NCBI GenBank assembly: GCA_016875395.1 | Contig: VGRF01000026.1 | Coordinates: 1 to 64,000, forward strand | Direction of reading: 5' to 3' | Length of the DNA: 64,000 nt | DNA from: Deltaproteobacteria bacterium | GTDB taxonomy: Bacteria > Myxococcota_A > UBA9160 > UBA6930 | Part shown: positions 9,429 through 19,785 of the stretch, piece after piece | Layout: every line of letters starts with the position of its first letter | Position numbering within the stretch: position 1 is the first letter of the stretch | Program-made: the position numbers and the translations under genes | The notes under the pieces: generated by a model | Database searches by the model: none | What the model saw: the letters and a program-made list of their open reading frames with translations, nothing else | What the model was told of the DNA's origin: nothing

Positions 9429-10441
9429 GCGACTCGCTGACCCTCGCGCGCCTTGCGCGCGTGCTCGCAGGTCTCGCGCTGCTGCTGTTCTTCGCGCTCG
9501 CGCTCGGCGTCGCGGTCGGCCCGTCGGGGCTCGCGCTCGGCGAGGTGCTCGCCGCGCTGCGGGGAGGCGCGGACGACGTCGCGCGCGACATCGTCGTGCG
9601 CGTGCGGCTCCCGCGCGTGCTGCTCGCCGCCGGTGTCGGCGCCTCGCTCGCGACCGCGGGCGCAGCGTTCCAAGCGCTGCTGCGCAACCCGCTCGCGGAC
9701 CCGTTCATCCTCGGCGTCTCGGGCGGCGCCGCGCTCGGCTCCATTGTCGTGATTTCGCTCGGTGCGGCCCTCGGCGTCGCAGCGAGCGCCGCACCCGTCG
9801 CCGCGTTCGCCGGAGCGGTCGCCACCGTGTTGTCATTGCTCGCGACCGCCGGCCCGCGCGGCCGGCTCGATCCGACGCGTCTGCTTCTGATCGGCGTCGT
9901 GTTCAACGCGCTCGCCTCCGCCGCGATCGTGTTCCTCGCCTCGATCGCCGGGCTCGCCGAGGGCTCGAAGATCTTCCTCTACCTGATCGGCAACCTCTCC
10001 GACGCGCGGCCCGCGCTCGCGGGCTGGATCGCCGCCTTCCTCGCGCTCGGCCTCGCCGGCGCGCTGCCGTTCGCGCGCGCGCTCAATGCGCTCGCGCTGG
10101 GCGACGACACCGCCGCGCTGCTCGGCTTCGAGCCCGCGCGCGTGAAGCTCGCGCTGCTGCTGACGACCTCGCTCTTGGTGGGCGCCGCGGTTGCGGTCGC
10201 GGGCCTCGTCGGCTTCGTCGGCCTGATCGTTCCGCACGCGCTGCGGCTGCTCTTCGGCGCGGACCATCGGCTGCTGTTGCCGGCCTCCGCGCTCGGCGGC
10301 GCGGCGTTCCTCGTCGCGTGCGATGCGCTCGCGCGCACCGCGCTCGGCGGGCCCGAGCTTCCCGTGGGCGCCATCACGGCGCTGGTCGGCGGGCCGCTCT
10401 TCCTCGTGTTGTTACGGAAGCGCGCGGGGCTCAGCTCGTGA
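9425..10441 (+). CDS. btuC: FecCD/BtuC-family ABC transporter permease
   Basis: A 338-residue inner-membrane permease with about ten hydrophobic segments. Family signatures are RLPRVLLAAGVGASLATAGA followed by FQALLRNPLADPFILGVSGGAALG near the N-terminus, and VAGLVGFVGLIVPHALRLLFG near the C-terminus, which forms the ATPase contact. The GTG at 9425 overlaps the btuF stop as GTGA, and the stop overlaps btuD the same way, so translation of the three genes is probably coupled. Confidence 0.92.
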   Translation: MSDSLTLARLARVLAGLALLLFFALALGVAVGPSGLALGEVLAALRGGADDVARDIVVRVRLPRVLLAAGVGASLATAGAAFQALLRNPLADPFILGVSGGAALGSIVVISLGAALGVAASAAPVAAFAGAVATVLSLLATAGPRGRLDPTRLLLIGVVFNALASAAIVFLASIAGLAEGSKIFLYLIGNLSDARPALAGWIAAFLALGLAGALPFARALNALALGDDTAALLGFEPARVKLALLLTTSLLVGAAVAVAGLVGFVGLIVPHALRLLFGADHRLLLPASALGGAAFLVACDALARTALGGPELPVGAITALVGGPLFLVLLRKRAGLSS

Positions 10442-11214
10442 CCGCGGCGCTCGCGCTCGACTCCGTCACGGCGCTGCGCGGCGCTCGGCGCGTGCTCGAC
10501 GGCGCGTCGCTCGCGCTCGCGTTCGGCGAGGTGCTCGTGCTCGCGGGGCGCAACGGCGCGGGCAAGACGACGCTGCTGCGCGTGGCGACGGGTCTCGCCG
10601 TGCCGAGCGCGGGGCGCGTTGTGCTCGCTGGCCGTGCGCTCGCGGAGCTGCCCCGCGCCGAGATCGCGCGCAGCGTTGCGCTCGTGCCGCAGGACACGCA
10701 CGTGCCCTTCCCGTTCAGCGCGTTCGAGATCGTGCTGATGGGCCGCGCGCCGCATCTCGGCGCGTTCGGCTTCGAGTCGCGCGAGGACCGCCGCATCGCG
10801 AGCGCGTGCCTGGAGCGCCTCGGCATCGCGGCGCTCGCAGCACGCGGCATCGACGAGCTCTCGGGCGGCGAGCGCCAGCTCGTCACGATCGCGCGCGCGC
10901 TCGCGCAGGAGCCGCGCGTGCTGCTGCTCGACGAGCCCACCGCGCACCTCGACCTCGCGCACCGCCTCGCGCTCGAAGCGCTGCTGCGCGACCTCGCGCG
11001 CGAAGGCAAGGCGGCGCTGCTCGTGTCGCACGATCTTGCCGGCGCAGCGCGCGTGGCGGACCGCATCGCGCTGCTCGCGAGCGGCCGCGTGCTCGCGAGC
11101 GGCACGGCGCGCGAGGTGCTGCGCCCCGAGCTGATGCGCGAGGCGTTCGGCGTCGAGGCGACGCTCGTGGAAACGAGCGAAGGGCCCGTAGTAGCGCCGA
11201 AGCGAGCAGGTTAG
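10438..11214 (+). CDS. btuD: ABC transporter ATP-binding protein (BtuD-like)
   Basis: A 258-residue ATPase that powers the BtuFC importer. Walker A is GRNGAGKTT, the Q-loop is VPQDTHVPFPF, the ABC signature is LSGGERQLV, Walker B is VLLLDEPTAHLD, and the switch His is in VSHDLAG. The GTG at 10438 overlaps the permease stop. The C-terminal 40 residues (EVLRPELMREAFGVEATLVE) are typical of iron and B12 importer ATPases. Enolase begins 30 bases later. Confidence 0.92.
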   Translation: MTAALALDSVTALRGARRVLDGASLALAFGEVLVLAGRNGAGKTTLLRVATGLAVPSAGRVVLAGRALAELPRAEIARSVALVPQDTHVPFPFSAFEIVLMGRAPHLGAFGFESREDRRIASACLERLGIAALAARGIDELSGGERQLVTIARALAQEPRVLLLDEPTAHLDLAHRLALEALLRDLAREGKAALLVSHDLAGAARVADRIALLASGRVLASGTAREVLRPELMREAFGVEATLVETSEGPVVAPKRAG

Positions 11215-13304
<2,090 letters not shown>

Positions 13305-13413
13305 GACGGATTCGAACGCGCGGCCGACGGCAGCCGCGAGCCGTGACGGCAACTCCATCTCGCCTGCGCTGGGCTCGACCTGCCCGCGCGGTCTCCCGCT
13401 AGCGTCGCGCCTC

Positions 13414-14502
13414 ATGCGCTCCCTCGAGCACACGCGCCCGCGCCCAGGACTCTCGGTACCAGTTGTTACGGCGCTGTCGGCGCGCGGCGAGCTGATCGAA
13501 GCGGATCAGCGTGCGCTCGTACGCTTCGTGATTCAGAGCGGCTGGGGCGCGGACATCGTGTTCGCGAACGGCACGACGGGCGAATGGGATCGCGTCGGTC
13601 CCGAGACGGGGCGGCGCGTCGTCGCGATCTGCGCGGAGGAAGTGAAGAAGGCGAGCACGGAGCTCGCCGAGGGAGAGCGCGTCGAGTGCTGGGCGGGCGT
13701 GACCGCGGCGACGCGCGCCGAGACGCTCGCGAGCGCGAGCGCTGCAATCGCCGCCGGCGCCGATGCGCTCGTGATCGCGCCGCTCGCGATTCGCGACGTC
13801 AGCGACGCGGTGCAGTTCGTCGCACGCGACGTGGGTGATCTGCTCGACGCGAGCCCGCGGCGAGTCCCGGTCTATCTCTACGACAACGCCGCGATCGCGG
13901 CTGATCCGCACCGCACGCACATCCGCACGAAGCAGGTGAAGGCGCTCTCGCGGCTCGACTTCGTGCGCGGCATCAAGGTGAGTGCGCCGCGGAAGGTGCT
14001 CGGCAACTACACGCAGGCCGCGCGCCAGTTCCGCGAGCGCGGCGAGTTCGGCATCTACGTCGGCGACGCGATGACGATCTTCGACGTGTTCCGCCCGCGC
14101 GCCGGAATCGCCGGCGTGCTGAGTGATTACTGGCAGCGCTTCTGGCTCTCGGGCGGGCTCCCGATCGGCGTCGTGTCGGGCCCCGCGAACGCGCTGCCGC
14201 GCGAGTGGGCGCACGCGTGGCAGGCGTGCCGCGCGGGAGACGCGGAGCGCATGGCCGCAGCGGAGCGCGTGCTCAGCGAGTTTCGCGCGGCGACGAAGGC
14301 CGGCGGCGCGAGCCGCACGATCGCGTGCCTCAAGCGCGCGCTGCTCGCGCAGGGCGTGCTCACGAGCGATGCCGTCGCTTCGGGCACGCCCGCGCTCGGA
14401 GCGGAGGATGCGGCGCGCTTCGATGCCGCGTTCGCCCGCGTGCGCGCGCTCGCGCGGGAGGTCCTCGAGCCAACCTGGGTGACCCATGAGCGATCGGCCT
14501 AA
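13414..14502 (+). CDS. DHDPS/N-acetylneuraminate lyase-superfamily aldolase
   Basis: A 362-residue class I aldolase or dehydratase of the DapA superfamily, distinct from the dapA at 30.4 kb. NGTTGEWDRVGPETGRRVV matches the phosphate/carboxylate-binding GTTGE loop, VYLYDNAAIA carries the conserved Tyr, and VRGIKVSAP holds the Schiff-base Lys. It is about 60 residues longer than DapA. No lysine genes are adjacent; the next gene, overlapping by 17 bases, is a PfkB kinase-SIS isomerase fusion, so the substrate is more likely a sugar acid such as a 2-keto-3-deoxy sugar. The specific substrate cannot be assigned. The ATG at 13414 is used. The stop TAA lies within a TAACAA word. Confidence 0.78.
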   Translation: MRSLEHTRPRPGLSVPVVTALSARGELIEADQRALVRFVIQSGWGADIVFANGTTGEWDRVGPETGRRVVAICAEEVKKASTELAEGERVECWAGVTAATRAETLASASAAIAAGADALVIAPLAIRDVSDAVQFVARDVGDLLDASPRRVPVYLYDNAAIAADPHRTHIRTKQVKALSRLDFVRGIKVSAPRKVLGNYTQAARQFRERGEFGIYVGDAMTIFDVFRPRAGIAGVLSDYWQRFWLSGGLPIGVVSGPANALPREWAHAWQACRAGDAERMAAAERVLSEFRAATKAGGASRTIACLKRALLAQGVLTSDAVASGTPALGAEDAARFDAAFARVRALAREVLEPTWVTHERSA

Positions 14503-16111
14503 CAAGCGGACCGTCGGCATCGGCAGCATGGTCGCGGACCGCATTCACCGCGTGCCGCGCATTCTCGCGAGCGACCAGAAGGGCATCATGCGCGCCGGCG
14601 CGGACGGGCGCACCGCGGAGCTGCGCGTCGGCGGCGTCGTGCTGAATCACCTCGGCTGGGCCGCGGTGCTCGGGCTGCCGGTGGGCATCTTCGGCAAGCA
14701 GGCCGACGACGCGAACGGGCGCTTCCTGCGCGACGCGATGGATCGCTTCGGCATCGCGAAGGACATCGTGCTCGACGGCTCGGCCAGCTCGTTCGCCGAC
14801 ATTTACGTCGACGACTCCGGCGGCCGCGCGATCTACATGGCGCCCGGCGCGACGAGCGAGACGACCTACTCGCACGTGCGCCGCCACCACGAGCGCACGA
14901 TCGCGAGCGCGCTGCGCGCGACGACGGAGGTCTCGCAGCTGCCGCTCGCTGCGGCGAACGAGGTGTGCCGGCTCGCGGAGGTGGCGGGCGTGCCCACGCT
15001 CGTCGACCTCGACGTCCCGCCTTCGGACGCCGTGCCGCAGCTCGGCACGCAGGCCGAGCTGGAGCAGCTGCTGCGGCGCGCGAAGATCCTGAAGCCGTCG
15101 AGCGCGGCGGCGCGCGAGCTCGTGCTCACGGCGAGCGGCGACGCGCTCGCGAGCGCAAGGAAGCTCCGCGAGCGCTACGGGAACGAAGCCGTGGTCGTTA
15201 CGGACGGCGAGGCGGGCTGCGCCGTCGCCACCGCGCGCGAGGCGCTGCGCGTGCCGGCGTACGCGGTCGCGAGCGTCGTCGACACCACGGGCGCGGGCGA
15301 CGCGTTTCTCGGCGGCGTACTCGTCGGGCTCGCCGCGGGTCTCGGCTGGGAAGACATCGCGCGGCTCGGCAACGCCTGCGGCGCGGCATGCGTCGAGAAG
15401 CTCGGCGCGTTCCCCGACGACGCCATCGCCGCGCGCGACGCCGTGCTCGCGCGCTACGACGGCGCCGCGCTGCCGAGCTGGGTGATACGCGGGCTCGCGG
15501 TCACGCCCGAGGCGCTGCCGGCAAACGAGGCGCTCGTCGCCTACGACGTTGCGCTCAGCGAGCTCGCCGGGCTGCGCAAGCGGCTCGACGCGGCGGCGTT
15601 CGAGCGCGTGGTCGGATTGATCGACGCGGCGCGCGCGAGCGGCGGGCGGGTGCACGTGACGGGCATCGGCAAGCCCGAGCACATCGCACGCTACGGGGCG
15701 GCGCTGCTCGCCTCGGTGGGCACCCCTGCGTCGTTCCTGCACGCGACCGAGACGATGCACGGCAGCGCCGGGCAAGTCGTGCGAGGCGACGTCGTGATCG
15801 CGATCAGCAACAGCGGCGAGACGCGCGAGCTGCTCGCGGCCGTCGGCGCGGTGAAGGCGCTCGGCGCGCAGCTCGTCGCGATCACGGGCGCCCCGCGCTC
15901 CTCGCTCGCGCAGCTCGCTGCGGTCGTGCTCGACGCGGGCGTCGCGCAGGAAGGCGGCGGCCTCGGCCTCGCTCCGCGCGCGAGCGCGGCGGCCGAGTTG
16001 TTAGTGGTCGCCGCGCTCTCCGCCGCACTCGAGCACGCGCGCGGCCTCACGCGCGCCGAGTACCACGCGCTGCACCCGGCGGGCGGGCTCGGAGCGAAGA
16101 GCGGCGGCTAG
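14486..16111 (+). CDS. PfkB-family sugar kinase fused to a SIS sugar-phosphate isomerase
   Basis: A 541-residue two-domain protein. Residues about 1-330 form a ribokinase/PfkB kinase: GIGSMVADRIHRVP, GGVVLNHLGWAAVLG, and the catalytic signature VVDTTGAGDAFLGG. Residues about 350-540 form a SIS domain: VTGIGKPEHIARYGAALLASV, ETMHGSAGQVV, AISNSGETREL, and a C-terminal YHALHPAGGLGAK that matches the end of the isomerase core in KdsD/GutQ arabinose-5-phosphate isomerases. CBS domains, usual in KdsD, are absent. The protein would phosphorylate a sugar or keto-sugar and interconvert a phosphosugar. It overlaps the aldolase by 17 bases, so the two should act in one pathway. The substrate is unknown. 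Confidence 0.85.
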   Translation: MSDRPNKRTVGIGSMVADRIHRVPRILASDQKGIMRAGADGRTAELRVGGVVLNHLGWAAVLGLPVGIFGKQADDANGRFLRDAMDRFGIAKDIVLDGSASSFADIYVDDSGGRAIYMAPGATSETTYSHVRRHHERTIASALRATTEVSQLPLAAANEVCRLAEVAGVPTLVDLDVPPSDAVPQLGTQAELEQLLRRAKILKPSSAAARELVLTASGDALASARKLRERYGNEAVVVTDGEAGCAVATAREALRVPAYAVASVVDTTGAGDAFLGGVLVGLAAGLGWEDIARLGNACGAACVEKLGAFPDDAIAARDAVLARYDGAALPSWVIRGLAVTPEALPANEALVAYDVALSELAGLRKRLDAAAFERVVGLIDAARASGGRVHVTGIGKPEHIARYGAALLASVGTPASFLHATETMHGSAGQVVRGDVVIAISNSGETRELLAAVGAVKALGAQLVAITGAPRSSLAQLAAVVLDAGVAQEGGGLGLAPRASAAAELLVVAALSAALEHARGLTRAEYHALHPAGGLGAKSGG

Positions 16112-16137
16112 CGGATTCCGCCTGCGCGGAAGCTTCG

Positions 16138-16872
16138 TCACGTGAAGACCAGCTTCAGGCCCGCGATCACGAGCACCAGCGCGAGCAGCTGGCGGATCCG
16201 CGACGACGGCAAGCGCTTGCTGCCGAGGTAAGAACCGATCGCGCCGCCGGCTCCCGCGGCGCCGGCGAGCGCGAGGGCGCCGATCGGGAACTCGCGCGTC
16301 GCGGTGAGGTTGCCCGCGAGGCCGGCGATCGAGTTCACCAGGATGAAGGGCGCGCTCACGGCGGCGGCGGTGCGCAAGCTCGCCCAGCGGAAGAACAGCA
16401 GCAGCGGCGTGAGGAAGATGCCGCCGCCCGTACCTGTTAGGCCCGCGAGCACGCCGATCGCGCCGCCGCTCGCGATCGCCGCGGCGCGCGGTGGCAGGCG
16501 CGTCTCCTCGGCGTCGCGCTGCGGGATGACGAGGCGCGTAGCCGCGAAGAGCAGCACCGCGCCGACGATCAGCTTGAACGCGCGCGGCGGCAGCTCCGCG
16601 GCGCCCCCGAAGAACGCGAGCGGCGCCGCGAGCACGGCGAACGGCCAGAACAGCGCGAAGGAGAAGAAGCCCGCGCGAAAGAACTGCACGCTGCCGATGC
16701 TCGCGACGAGGATGTTCAGCGCGAGCGCGGTGGGCTTGATGAACGCCGGCGCGAGCGCGAACAGCGACATCACCGCGATGTAGCCCGACGAGCCGCCGTG
16801 CCCGACCGACGAGTACAGCACCGCCATCGCGAAGATCGCGGCGAGCAGCGCGGGCGTGATCTCGGGCGTCAT
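16138..16872 (-). CDS. TauE/SafE-family sulfite/sulfonate permease
   Basis: A 244-residue inner-membrane protein with about eight hydrophobic segments. Its two DUF81-type repeats are recognisable by SSVGHGGSSGYIAVM near the N-terminus and GVLAGLTGTGGGIFLTPLLL in the middle. The family exports sulfite, sulfoacetate or related anions. It converges with the kinase-isomerase gene, 26 bases away. Palindromic repeats lie behind its start. The sulfur link to the persulfide dioxygenase at 4 kb is only suggestive. Confidence 0.85.
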   Translation of the reverse strand: MTPEITPALLAAIFAMAVLYSSVGHGGSSGYIAVMSLFALAPAFIKPTALALNILVASIGSVQFFRAGFFSFALFWPFAVLAAPLAFFGGAAELPPRAFKLIVGAVLLFAATRLVIPQRDAEETRLPPRAAAIASGGAIGVLAGLTGTGGGIFLTPLLLFFRWASLRTAAAVSAPFILVNSIAGLAGNLTATREFPIGALALAGAAGAGGAIGSYLGSKRLPSSRIRQLLALVLVIAGLKLVFT

Positions 16873-16952
16873 TGCGCGCGGTGAATAGCGCGGACGCGGA
16901 CGCGACCGGACACCAGCGCCTGCCCGCGAACACTCCGCGAGCCGAGAGGAGC

Positions 16953-17011
16953 GGGGACGTTCCGCAAGAAAGTAAAGCAGGACTTTCTTTACCTACTTGC
17001 GGAACGTCCCC
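16953..17011. repeat. GGGGACGTTCCGC palindromic repeat, copy 1
   Basis: An imperfect palindrome whose left arm starts GGGGACGTTCCGCAAG and whose right arm ends CTTGCGGAACGTCCCC, with an A/T-rich AAAGTAAAG / CTTTCTTTAC centre. Copies also lie at 17106, 26560 and 45836. The size, intergenic location and palindromy fit REP/MITE-like elements moved by RAYT (TnpA-REP) transposases. No transposase is encoded in the window. Confidence 0.75.
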
Positions 17012-17035
17012 GGCTGGCTCGTCCCCGACTGGCAC

Positions 17036-17080
17036 TCAGCCCTTCTCTTCTGACAGCCGCACAGTCAGCAGGACGCCCGT
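17036..17080 (-). pseudogene. Remnant 3' end of a universal stress protein gene
   Basis: On the minus strand this 45-base stretch reads TGVLLTVRLSEEKG then TGA. The intact usp gene at 17173 ends QVLTVRLPEGKH then a stop. The two tails share VLxTVRL-E-K and each is followed by a copy of the GGGGACGTTCCGC palindrome. This looks like the last 14 codons of a lost second usp gene, or the scar of a duplication. It is too short for certainty. Confidence 0.5.
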
Positions 17081-17105
17081 ACCCGCCCGCGAACCGAGAG
17101 GAGCA

Positions 17106-17163
17106 GGGACGTTCCGCAAGAAAGTAAAGCAGGACTTTCTTTACTTACTTGCGGAACGTCCCC
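17106..17163. repeat. GGGGACGTTCCGC palindromic repeat, copy 2
   Basis: The second copy, with the same arms as copy 1 except that the left end begins GGGACG after an A. CCGAGAGGAGC precedes both copies on the plus strand, so the duplicated unit (about 153 bp) is larger than the palindrome. It starts 9 bases beyond the uspA stop and may serve as its transcription end. Confidence 0.75.
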
Positions 17164-17172
17164 GAATCGCGC

Positions 17173-17628
17173 TCAGTGCTTCCCCTCCGGCAGGCGCACA
17201 GTCAGGACCTGGCACGGCGCCTTCTGCACGACGCGCTCTGCGATCGAGCCGAGCAGCAGGTGCTTCAGCCCCGAACGCCCGCGCGTGCCGATCACGATCA
17301 TGTCGGCGCGCTGCGCCACCGCCTCGTCCTCGATCACCGTGGCGGGGTAGCCCTCGCGCGCCAGCACCTCGACCGGAACCTTCGCCTCGCGCACGCGCGC
17401 CGCGAACTGCTCGAGGTTCGCCTCTGCCTCCGCCTTCACCGAGGCCCAGAACTCCTGCGGGAGATAGGCGCCCTCGAGCTGCTGGAACTCGACCGGCAGG
17501 TGGTAGGCGTGCAGCAGCACGAGGGTCGAGCCGTGCTCCTCGGCGAGATGAAGCGCCCAGCGGATCACGGGCTCGGCGTGGGCCGAGAAGTCGATCGGCA
17601 CGAGGATGCGGCGGACATCGATGTGCAT
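17173..17628 (-). CDS. Universal stress protein, UspA family
   Basis: A 151-residue single-domain Usp. The fold signatures are RRILVPIDFSAHAEPVIRWA at the N-terminus and the ATP-binding motif G-2x-G-9x-G-S/T near the C-terminus, read as IGTRGRSGLKHLLLGSIAE, so nucleotide binding is likely. The ATG at 17628 (MHIDVRRIL) is chosen over an upstream in-frame ATG at 17670 whose extra residues are unconserved. Usp proteins act in the cytosol during growth arrest or stress. A palindromic repeat follows the stop, then a probable remnant of a second usp gene. The start lies 115 bases from the divergently read tRNA gene. Confidence 0.92.
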   Translation of the reverse strand: MHIDVRRILVPIDFSAHAEPVIRWALHLAEEHGSTLVLLHAYHLPVEFQQLEGAYLPQEFWASVKAEAEANLEQFAARVREAKVPVEVLAREGYPATVIEDEAVAQRADMIVIGTRGRSGLKHLLLGSIAERVVQKAPCQVLTVRLPEGKH

Positions 17629-17742
17629 GGCCGCATCCTGCGCCTCGGCCCCTGCGCTTGGCAAGGACACTCATCACGCCCGAAACGGCGTTTTTCGGCG
17701 TTGCGGCCAGGGGGGTCGGTCCGTACCGTGTCGCGCCTTTCC

Positions 17743-17818
17743 GGGGCCGTAGCTCAACTGGGAGAGCGCCGCGTTCGCAACGCGGAGGTTGGCGGTTCGA
17801 TCCCGCTCGGCTCCACCA
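17743..17818 (+). tRNA. tRNA-Ala (anticodon CGC)
   Basis: A full cloverleaf of 76 bases with an encoded CCA tail (17816-17818). The acceptor stem pairs GGGGCCG with CGGCTCC, with one G-U pair. The D arm is GCTCAACTGGGAGAGC. The anticodon stem CCGCG/CGCGG holds the loop TTCGCAA, giving anticodon CGC for GCG alanine codons. The T arm is GGCGG TTCGATC CCGCT. It stands alone, with no rRNA or other tRNA nearby. There is no visible integrated element at its 3' end. Confidence 0.96.
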
Positions 17819-17907
17819 CCGCCGCCTGAGTCGGCGCGCTGCGGACTCCTTGCTCCGCGTGTCTTCGAGACGTGCGACCCGGAGCTGCCCCCTCAGCGCC
17901 CGCGGAG

Positions 17908-18653
17908 TCAACCCGGGGCGAGCACGTACGCGCCGAGCCCGCCGACCAGCAGCGCGCCGTCCACCGCCACCGCCCCGAAGCGCTCCCCGCTCCGGAACGC
18001 GACGACCGCGACTGACATCGCGAGCGGCAGCGCCGCGAGCGCGCGCAGCTCGCTCGGCCCGAGCAGCGCGAGCCCGAGCGCGGCGGCGCAGAACGCCCCC
18101 GCGACCCCGCGAGCTGGGCGTGCGCCGACGCGGCCCGCGATGCCCTCGGCATCGCGCAGGTTCGAGAGCACGACATTGGCCTGCACCGTGCTCGCGACGA
18201 TCGCGAGCGTGAAGCCGAGCCGCGCGAGATCGAGCGGCACGCTCACGCCAGCTGCGGGCAGGCCCACGGTCACGGCGGTCCACGAGCCGGTCAGGTAGAG
18301 CGGCTTCACCCACGCGAAGCGCTTCAGCCTGCGGTGCGCGAAGCCGAGCGCCGCCGCCCCGCCCGCGACGGCGACGACACGCGCGCCGGCGATCACGCCC
18401 GCCGCGAGAGCGCAGCACGCGCACAGCGCTGCGGCGAAGTGTGCGCATCGCGCGCGAGATCGCGCACGCGGTCGACGCAGTACACGGCGACGGTGCCGCA
18501 GAACGCGAGCGCGAGAACTTCGGCCGCGGGAGCGGTGCCGAGCGCGCGGGATGAAGCCGCGGCGAGCGCGGCCGCAGCGCACGCGACGAGGGCGCTCGAG
18601 AACGCGAAGGCGTCGAGGAACGACACGCCGGGGAGATCGCGCGCGTCGCTCAC
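17908..18653 (-). CDS. UbiA-like prenyltransferase-family membrane protein, frameshifted
   Basis: Two minus-strand frames together encode one membrane protein. The first half, from the GTG at 18653 (MSDARDLPGVSFLDAFAF), ends in YCVDRVRDLARD, a UbiA-type D-x3-D prenyl-diphosphate-binding motif. The second half begins near 18455 in another frame with FAAALCACCALAAG and continues through hydrophobic segments to 17908. The span is 746 bases; adding one base gives 248 codons, so a single missing base between about 18437 and 18460 accounts for the break. Whether this is an assembly error or a recent mutation cannot be told. At 248 residues it is shorter than UbiA (about 290) and the second Asp motif is weak. 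The substrate is unknown. Confidence 0.6.
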
Positions 18654-18668
18654 GGTTCTATCGCGCGA

Positions 18669-18710
18669 TGCACGTACGTCCCCGTTGCACGTCTGTCCCC
18701 GCTGCACGCC
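18669..18710. repeat. 17-bp tandem repeat, 2.5 copies
   Basis: The units TGCACGTACGTCCCCGT (18669-18685), TGCACGTCTGTCCCCGC (18686-18702) and TGCACGCC (18703-18710) follow each other without gaps. They fill the space between the UbiA-like gene start and the end of the luciferase-like gene on the same strand. GTCCCCG recalls the right end of the GGGGACGTTCCGC palindromes, so this may be a decayed relative. The function is unknown. Confidence 0.6.
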
Positions 18711-19730
18711 TCAGTGCGCGAACTTCGCCTTGAGCCGAGGCATCACGTCCTGCGCGAAGCGCTCGAGGCTCGCGTCCATCGCTTCCGGCGCGACGCCGGG
18801 CGGCGCGGCCCAAGTCACGACGTCGGTGAAGCCGAACTTCGCGATGTAGGCGGCGAGCTGTTCGAACACCGCATCCGCGTCGCCGACGATCCAGGTCTGC
18901 GGGATCGCGGTCTCCTCGCCGCTCATGAACGAGACGTTGTCGCCGCTCTCGCGAATCCAGTCGGCATAGATGCGCGCCTTGTAACGCTCGGCCTCGCGAA
19001 TCGCGGGCCAGTCTCGCGCGCGGTCCGTCGTGATCAGCCACGGGCGAATGATGCCGACGCGCCTTCGGGCGGGGTCGCCGCCTAAAGTTGTTACGGCCGC
19101 GCGCCACGGATCGAGCACGAAGCGGCGGTCGCCTTGCGGGAGCAGGTTCAGCCCGAGCCGCGCGCAGCGCCTCGCGCCGGCCTCGCTCATCGCCGCGAGC
19201 CAGAGCGGCGGGCCGCCGGGCTGCACGGGGCGCGGTCGCAGGCGCGCGCCGCGGAACTGCCAATGTTTGCCGTCGAAGTCGAACGCATCGCCTGTGAACG
19301 CGCGCTGCAGCACGCGCACGCCTTCCTCGGTGCGCGATACGCGCTCTTTGCGGTCCATGCCGAACGCCGCGAACTCGTGCGGCGCGTAGCCCATGCCGAT
19401 GCCGAGCTCGATGCGGCCGCCCGAGAGGTTGTCGAGCACTGCGAGGTCTTCAGCGAAGCGCAGCGGGTGCTGGAACGGCATCAGCACGATGTCGGACGAG
19501 ATGCGCACGCGCTTCGTGCGCGCGGCGAGCGCGCCGGCGACGGGCGCGAACGAGGGCAGGTAGCCGTCGTCGACGAAGTGATGCTCGGTGAGCCAGATCT
19601 GATCGAAGCCGAGCGCGTCGACGCGCTCCGCTTGCGCGAGCACGCGCGCGTAGAGGTCGGCGTTCGCGATGCCGCTGCCTTCGGGATTCCTGAAGTCGTA
19701 CGCAACGCCAAAGCGGAGGGCGGGCCTCAT
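18711..19730 (-). CDS. LLM-class (luciferase-like) flavin-dependent oxidoreductase
   Basis: A 339-residue TIM-barrel monooxygenase of the bacterial luciferase-like superfamily, which uses reduced FMN or F420 with oxygen. Family hallmarks are LGFDQIWLTEHHFVDDGYLPSFAPVAGALAARTKRV near the N-terminus, PLRFAEDLAVLDNLSGGRIELGIGMGY, and PPLWLAAMSEAGARRCARLG. The start is the ATG at 19730. The substrate cannot be inferred. It is divergent from the FAH-family gene, with 55 bases between starts. The TAACAA/TTGTTA word occurs inside it at 19088. Confidence 0.88.
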   Translation of the reverse strand: MRPALRFGVAYDFRNPEGSGIANADLYARVLAQAERVDALGFDQIWLTEHHFVDDGYLPSFAPVAGALAARTKRVRISSDIVLMPFQHPLRFAEDLAVLDNLSGGRIELGIGMGYAPHEFAAFGMDRKERVSRTEEGVRVLQRAFTGDAFDFDGKHWQFRGARLRPRPVQPGGPPLWLAAMSEAGARRCARLGLNLLPQGDRRFVLDPWRAAVTTLGGDPARRRVGIIRPWLITTDRARDWPAIREAERYKARIYADWIRESGDNVSFMSGEETAIPQTWIVGDADAVFEQLAAYIAKFGFTDVVTWAAPPGVAPEAMDASLERFAQDVMPRLKAKFAH

Positions 19731-19785
19731 CTCATCTCCGAGCCTGAGAGAATTCGCTTCTCATCTTGGAGCAGCAGCCTCCACA

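Noticed and set aside
16873-17172. A complete insertion sequence around the palindromes
   Set aside because: No transposase frame or target-site duplication is present; the elements are about 60 bases each.
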